Source: Arthrinium phaeospermum (Eukaryota > Ascomycota > Sordariomycetes > Amphisphaeriales > Apiosporaceae). Taken from it: a stretch of 64,000 bases of DNA. Under the pieces are notes generated by a model. It had not been told where the DNA came from. It did not search any database and was given only the letters and a program-made list of their open reading frames with translations. A program made the translations under genes and the position numbers. Positions 58,750 through 64,000 of this stretch are shown here, one piece after another (the stretch's first letter is position 1; each line of letters opens with the position of its first letter). The stretch spans positions 3,348,001 through 3,412,000 of the forward strand of contig QYRS01000006.1 in NCBI GenBank assembly GCA_006503535.1. The letters are read 5' to 3'.

Positions 58750-60240
58750 TCACCAGCTAGACGGGATCGCATAACTCGCCCAGTCCACCGTAGCATCCCT
58801 AAACACCTCGATGGAGCCCTGCACTCCATGCGGCCCAACAGACCAGACGCCCCGCTCGACGAGGCTGGCCCAGTGATCCAGCAGCCGCTCCAGGCGCTGG
58901 GGGCGATTCGGATTCCCCCCGTACGGTTTGAAGCCATGCTGGAACAGCTCGTCCGCCGTCCTATTCTTGATCTCGTTCCCGCTGCTGAGGTGCGCCCCGA
59001 ATAGGTCAAACGGCAACGGGAGCCGAAATCCCTCCTCGGTGGCCTCGGGCTCAGACCGGACGACGCACTCGGTGTAGACGCCCGGCGGCACGCGAGACGG
59101 AAACGCGATGCCGTCCGGGACGGTGCGGTGCCCATCGTCCCAGTAGTAGCGGAAGGAAGATCTCCAATCCGAAATTTCGACTTGCGGAGCGCCCGGCTCG
59201 GTAAAGAAAATGTAAACGGGCGGCACGATGCCTTCCATCACTGTGTCGTCCCATTGGGGGACGCGCCGGGGCAAGTGGGTAAAGGGTTGGGCGGCGGCAA
59301 AGGCAGCCGCGTCGGCGGGCGGGAGGGAGAGTCCCGGTGCGATCTGGCGGATGTGTCGGGGACGGCGCGCGAGGCCCAGGAATGCGCGCGCGAAAGAGGG
59401 GTTCGGGATCTTGGCGGCGTCCATGGCCGCAGGGGTGACCAGAGGCTCGCTAGGAGGGCTCCTTCCGTCCTGGTCGATCTCAGCACCGCTGCTTTGCCGA
59501 CGACGCACCTCGATGGCGTCGCAAAGTCGATGCCACGCTGCTACGCAGCCCTTGATCTGGCTTTCGCCATACGGCCGCCACTCCCAGTTCCCGATCTTGA
59601 CGCTGCCGTATAGAGACGGTTCGTCGGTAGGAGAGATGACGATCTTGCCAAGGCGGATCAGGGAAATCCAGTTGGAGAGAATGGTTTCCAGGGGGTGCCA
59701 GCTCTGCGGGTGCTCATCCACTGGAAAGGCATACTCGGTGTCGTCCGGGTGCACGAAGAAGGAGGCGAGGTGGCGGCGCTGGTGATAGAGCAACCCGCCG
59801 CCTGACATGCCGTCGCAGGCATCCATATGGGACAGGTACAGGCGCACGATGGAGTCCTCGGGCTCGTCCTCATTGTCAGCCGTCTCGTTGTCGAAGAGGC
59901 CATTGAAGTCGCCGTCGTCGGGGCCGGGTATGCAATCCACAAAGAAGAAGAGCGGGGCATCGGGATTATAATGTGCCGTGGCGAGGAAGGCAGCCACGGA
60001 CGGATGCAGTCTTGGGCGGACGGACTCGGCCGCTTCGACGTGCGTGTTGAAGTAGGTGGCGCGACGGCTGTTAGTGACTGGGTCCGGCCGACCATCAGCA
60101 TCGGTCGCTAGACACATGTCCACGAGGTGGTTGTGGAGGGCGGCGCACCGCACGTGGTCCATGCCATCGAGGTCTGTTAGCGGCGGGTTGTCGGGTGTGA
60201 CAAGCTGGTCATCGATGCTGCAGAGTTGGGGAGCAGCCAT
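58750..60240 (-). CDS. Protein of unknown function, 496 aa
   Basis: A single exon from an ATG at 60240. It is Pro/Asp/Trp-rich and apparently globular, with segments such as APLFFFVDCIPGPDDGDFNG, SWHPLETILSNWISLIRLGK and SLYGSVKIGNWEWRPYG. The C-terminal part includes ELFQHGFKPYGGNPNRPQRL. No membrane segment or signal peptide. It has the even, codon-biased composition of a real gene. I cannot name a family; function unknown. Confidence 0.75.
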   Translation of the reverse strand: MAAPQLCSIDDQLVTPDNPPLTDLDGMDHVRCAALHNHLVDMCLATDADGRPDPVTNSRRATYFNTHVEAAESVRPRLHPSVAAFLATAHYNPDAPLFFFVDCIPGPDDGDFNGLFDNETADNEDEPEDSIVRLYLSHMDACDGMSGGGLLYHQRRHLASFFVHPDDTEYAFPVDEHPQSWHPLETILSNWISLIRLGKIVISPTDEPSLYGSVKIGNWEWRPYGESQIKGCVAAWHRLCDAIEVRRRQSSGAEIDQDGRSPPSEPLVTPAAMDAAKIPNPSFARAFLGLARRPRHIRQIAPGLSLPPADAAAFAAAQPFTHLPRRVPQWDDTVMEGIVPPVYIFFTEPGAPQVEISDWRSSFRYYWDDGHRTVPDGIAFPSRVPPGVYTECVVRSEPEATEEGFRLPLPFDLFGAHLSSGNEIKNRTADELFQHGFKPYGGNPNRPQRLERLLDHWASLVERGVWSVGPHGVQGSIEVFRDATVDWASYAIPSSW

Positions 60241-60690
60241 GGCGGGGTTGGAGCTTCAGCTTTCCTCCACTATGAGGACTTTGTGTTGTGTTTCAGGCGA
60301 ACAAATTCAACTGTGCTATTTGGAGGTAGTTGCAGTGCTTGGTCTTGGGGAAGTCCCTCCTTAAGTAGGAACAGACACTTGTGTGGGATTGATGATGTTG
60401 CCATGCACCAACCCTGCTCGGTGACCAACACAAACAAGTGTAGACGCATGCGAGCGCAGGGACCACTGTCGACGCATGCTGATAATGATTCGCCAAGTAA
60501 GCGGAAAACTCCCATTGGACTGGATAAGACAGTACCAGGATGCTGCACAGGGGTATTCTACGCAAGAGGTGAATTGACGCCATATAATCTGTAGAATAAA
60601 ACATCCATTCAATAACTAAAAACCTCCGTAATAACAATAGGAAGACCGCTGGACTGCAGTAACGTCACTGCTCCGAGCCGCTACATCGAC
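60241..60690. other. Spacer
   Basis: Intergenic region between two minus-strand genes. Nothing supported. Confidence 0.5.
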
Positions 60691-63021
60691 TCAGGAGACA
60701 CAGGCGCCGCTATAACAGTTAGTGCCCTTGCAAAAGTCGTTCCCGTCGCCACAGAAGCCATATATCGAACAGCACGCCCCAAACTGTGTCCCCGTGCACG
60801 TCTTATTCCCCGCATTGTTGGGACCACACTCTCCATTCGTCGACGGGCCGCCCACATCGGGCTCGCAGTCGCCCGAGTGGCAGTTCCCGGGCGCGCAGAA
60901 GTCGGACCCGGACCCGCAGTAGCCGTAGATACTGCAGCAGCTGCCAAACTGCGGCGTGCAGACCGTCCCGCCGTGGTCCGGGCCGCACGTGCCGTTGTCC
61001 GTCTTGGGCCCGCCGCCGCCCCCGCCCCCATTGCCACCGCCGCAGTACTCGGCCCCGCTGCCGCAGAAGCCAAACGGCGAGCAACAGTCGCCGAAGGCGG
61101 TCCCCTCGCAGGCGACGCCGCGCGGGCAGGTGCCGTCAGTCGAGGGTCGCTTGGGGGTCACGGGGGCGACGCAGGCATCGTAGTTGAGCCAGAGGTTGCT
61201 GCACGCCTCGTCCAGGTACGTGTTCCACTTCTGCAGCTGGCCGACAGCCAGACCGAAGCGCTGATTCACCGTGAAGCAATCGTCGCCAGGCGCGATGAGG
61301 TAGTAGGCGCCGCACCGGCTGATCGTGCCGCTCTGCGTCGGGTGGGCGGGCTTGGTGGGTTCGTAGTACGTCGGTGAGCCTGTTCCACCAGGGGCTGTTA
61401 TGGTTGCGTTGGGTCTGGGTGCGGTGCCTCCTGGCGATCTGTTGAAGAAAGGTCCCTCGACGTCAGTAAGTATAGCACATCGCTGCGGCGATATCATCAA
61501 TCCTGTCTGGCTAGAAAGTTTCTTCTTAGACTTGCCCTTTGCATACGCGCTGCCCTCTAGCAATGCCAGAACAGCTTCCCTGGATGTTGCCGTTCCAACT
61601 GAGGAACTGGATGGGCGTGACGGTGTAGGTCAGGTTGGAGTACCTTTCGGCAAGCTGATCGCTTAGATGACAGTCAGCAACATTGGTCGATGTCACGGAT
61701 CTCCTTTGAAGGAAAAGGAGAAAGGAGTACCATGTTGGGCTGTCCCAGACTATGTCAAGTTCACACGGCAGGGGCACACAAAGCGGCTTGTCGAAAAAGC
61801 AGCTGTAATCCCCCGTCGCAACCCGGGCATCCCCGGTAGAAATGTTGTACCTATTTGCAAGCAATTATTAGCATTGGGACGGTGCCTTGACTGAAGTATG
61901 TTCTAGGTTCTTATTATACTGACGTGTCAGAGAGGCTGTTACAGGTGAGCCAGTTTGCCAGCGGTTGTATTGTCTGTCCTTGGCAGGTAGTCGTCGCCGT
62001 TGTAGATGGAATGCCCGTTGAGGTCGCTCCAGTCGTAGTCGTGGGGGTTGCCTCTCCCACGTAAAGTGTCGACGCCGAGGTGGTGTAGGGAAGGCTGGTG
62101 GAGCAGTTGCGCTGGATGTCGTCAAACTGCTCTATCAGGTAATCGGTAAAGTTGGCCTTGGGTAGCCAAGGGTTCAGAAGCCGCTTGCGGTATAGTTGCA
62201 AGAAGCAATCACTGCAGTACTACTCTGGACGTCAGAAAATATTTTCGTTGATCGCTTTCGTAGTTGTTTGTATCTTTCTTCCTCTTACCAGATCCTTATT
62301 GTACAAGCTCCTAATGGCAGACATGTCGTCGTCGACCTCGCCAACGTCAAAGCCCGGATCCGCGCATTCGGGCGCCACAGTGCTGTCGTCTTCGCCGTTG
62401 CTGAAGCACATGTATGGATCCCAACGGACGTAATCACTGCCCTGCCACGTCTGCGAGTCCAGGAAGCACCACGTGGATGCTGCCTGGTCCCGCGTGCAAA
62501 CGAGTCCAACATTGTAGGTAAAGGTCAGGGGGAGCGCCCTGGCCTTGACGATGACGCCACTCTGGATCGTCGTCTCGTCTCCGCACACGCTGTTGACCCT
62601 ACGCTCCCAGTCCCCGAGGGACTCGGAGCACGCAGAGGAGCAGAGTTGTGTCAGATCCCCGGGCGTCCAGTCTGGCGTTTTTGCATGAGACCTATATCGA
62701 TAATAATGGTAGGGCAGTTAGGACATAATGCCAGGCTACTTACAATGAATATCTGCGCCTTCCCCTGCAAGATTAATCAAGGTCTCGTTGCATGAAATAG
62801 TAGCATTACTGCGAGTGAATGTATGTCAGTCAAAATGCGTGCTCCAATTATTGCGGACTGTATATTCGGCCGACTTACAGTGCTTGCAGACAAGTTCCGC
62901 TCAGGGCAAGCCCAGCTATAAGGGCATCAGCATTGTAGGCTTTATACAAAGTGAAATCGGCCGAGATCCAGGTTGTCCATAGAACAAGCAGGACCGCCCA
63001 GGGCAATTTAAGGTCGGACAT
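60691..63021 (-). CDS. Secreted LysM protein with three chitin-binding type 1 domains
   Basis: The start codon is at 63021 ([21 protein letters not shown], a signal peptide). In-phase exons are 63021-62879, 62808-62744, 62671-62289, 62219-61924 and 61850 onward; later junctions near 61.4-61.8 kb are tentative. An N-terminal Cys-rich region ([20 protein letters not shown]) precedes a degenerate LysM ([17 protein letters not shown]) and a second LysM ([20 protein letters not shown]). Three ChtBD1/hevein-like domains follow ([48 protein letters not shown]), split by a Gly-rich linker. It should bind chitin outside the cell, either on the fungus's own wall or as a LysM effector shielding chitin fragments. 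No chitinase catalytic domain is present. Confidence 0.85.
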
Positions 63022-64000
63022 ATCGATCCGGCCTACGAAAGCACTGCTATTTTGCGAGTCTTTGTTCCCTACCTGGAAGGATTGGTTCGAATAGAAATAA
63101 GAAGAAGAAGAAGAACAAAGAAACTTGGTTGGCAAATCTCGCTCTCAGGAAGAGAAAATGCCTTTACAACGCCAGCGTGAGGCTGGACACGCCGATGGCT
63201 GGCCGGTGAGCAGATCCGAGTAATTGTCATTGAAAGTGGGTCTGTGATACCGGCATACCAAGAGGCGTTGCGACCCGTGTATCAAGTCGCTAGGGGGTGA
63301 CTGGGGGTAATGCAGTGTGACATTGCGAACCGGCCCGCGGTCTATCTCCCCAGTAATAAGAAGTTATCTTTTTTCGTGCGCGAATCATCTGATTTTCGGA
63401 GCCTTAGGCTGCCAAGACGGCGAAGCACATAGAAATGCACTTTATATATTGCATCCACTTATTAACATACATTGTATTCGGCTCTAGGCTTCCATAGCCG
63501 TGAGTTGCCAAGAGGGGGCAGCATACTTATAGGCCGTACATTTATCTATACGAGATGCATTCGGCGCTTTTGCTAAGAGGTCATCGTATCAAGGGCGGGG
63601 TTGTCTCACCCAACTGCGTACGTCCTTCCCTAACAGGTGATGAACCGACCGTAAATAGAGGCCAAGGCGATATTAATATTGTCTGCCAAGCGGGCCAGAA
63701 TCCGGTATGTTGAGACCACTGCATCCATCAGACACGCCATAGCAAGGCAAACCGAAATTGCCTCTGAAACGAAGGCTGCCGGGCTGAAATAGTAGTCCGT
63801 TTTCGGCTCTCCTCAAACACTTTATGGTGCCCGGTGCCATCCGCCGTCAGGCACTCTTTACTTCTCGAATACTGGGACAACGGTGATTCCTTTGCTTTAC
63901 CTTGATTAATTCAAAATCTAACCAAGATATTAGCTTCGCAGATGTATTAGCTTGATCAACGCGATGCAGCTGCTACTTCTGTTCATCTTGTTTTCCCTTC
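63022..64000. other. Right-edge spacer
   Basis: Upstream flank of the LysM gene to the window edge. No gene supported. Weakly similar GC/AT blocks near 63.4-63.6 kb are too diverged to call a repeat. Confidence 0.45.

Noticed and set aside
63380..63590. Apparent repeated blocks near the right edge
   Set aside because: Only short shared words such as GCATTCGG and GGCT; too diverged and irregular to support a repeat or transposon end.

Overview
This 64 kb window is nuclear DNA from a filamentous ascomycete (Pezizomycotina, most likely a Sordariomycete). The evidence is short GT-AG introns of about 42-110 nt, GC-rich coding exons in AT-richer spacers, and families typical of such fungi: cellobiose dehydrogenase, a Clr5-domain protein, fungal LtrA-like membrane proteins, LysM/ChtBD1 chitin-binding proteins, PTS1-tagged peroxisomal enzymes and a helicase resembling Hrr1/SAD-3. 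I saw no bacterial operons, CRISPR array, rRNA or convincing tRNA. About 20 protein-coding genes are supported. I rebuilt exon structures by hand, requiring splice dinucleotides and phase to agree.

Layout. 0.5-2.9 kb (minus): CBM-less cellobiose dehydrogenase. 5.5-7.0 kb: a frameshifted aminoglycoside-phosphotransferase-like gene facing a truncated DUF6914-like fragment. 7.6-9.3 kb: five-exon fungal transcription-factor-domain gene. 9.6-10.7 kb: extended SDR reductase. 11.2-13.8 kb: protein kinase with proline-rich tails and CAG tracts. 15.1-17.6 kb: eight-exon LtrA-like membrane protein. 18.5-20.3 kb: Clr5-domain protein. 21.8-23.4 kb: a small four-helix membrane protein and a small hydrophilic protein. 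26.4-30.2 kb: large SF1 helicase with an NFX1-type zinc finger. 31.5-33.8 kb: GH5 endoglycoceramidase-related or steryl-glucosidase-type enzyme. 36.7-40.7 kb: PAP2/Aur1-type membrane protein, a small hydrophilic protein and a coiled-coil protein. 42.2-44.3 kb: ten-exon MFS transporter. 46.1-47.3 kb: Pro/Ala/Gly-rich, probably GPI-anchored wall protein. 47.9-49.3 kb (minus): BTB/POZ protein. 50.6-55.9 kb: divergent choline oxidase and betaine-aldehyde dehydrogenase. 56.2-60.2 kb (minus): two proteins of unknown function. 60.7-63.0 kb (minus): secreted LysM protein with three chitin-binding type 1 domains.

The clearest joint function is the divergent choline oxidase/aldehyde dehydrogenase pair. 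Both active sites look intact and both proteins end in a peroxisomal PTS1 signal (ARL and SKL), so together they predict choline to glycine betaine conversion inside peroxisomes. Other notable points are the helicase linked by family to RNA silencing or meiotic silencing, an unresolved reading-frame change at a CAG tract in the kinase gene, two neighbouring decayed genes at 5.5-7.0 kb, a 76-bp-period duplication at 21.5 kb, and a GC-rich palindromic island at 24.4 kb that may be a mobile-element remnant. I did not find a clearly new multi-gene system. Several long gene-poor spacers (2.9-5.4, 23.4-26.4, 33.8-36.7, 52.3-54.4 kb) gave no supported gene.
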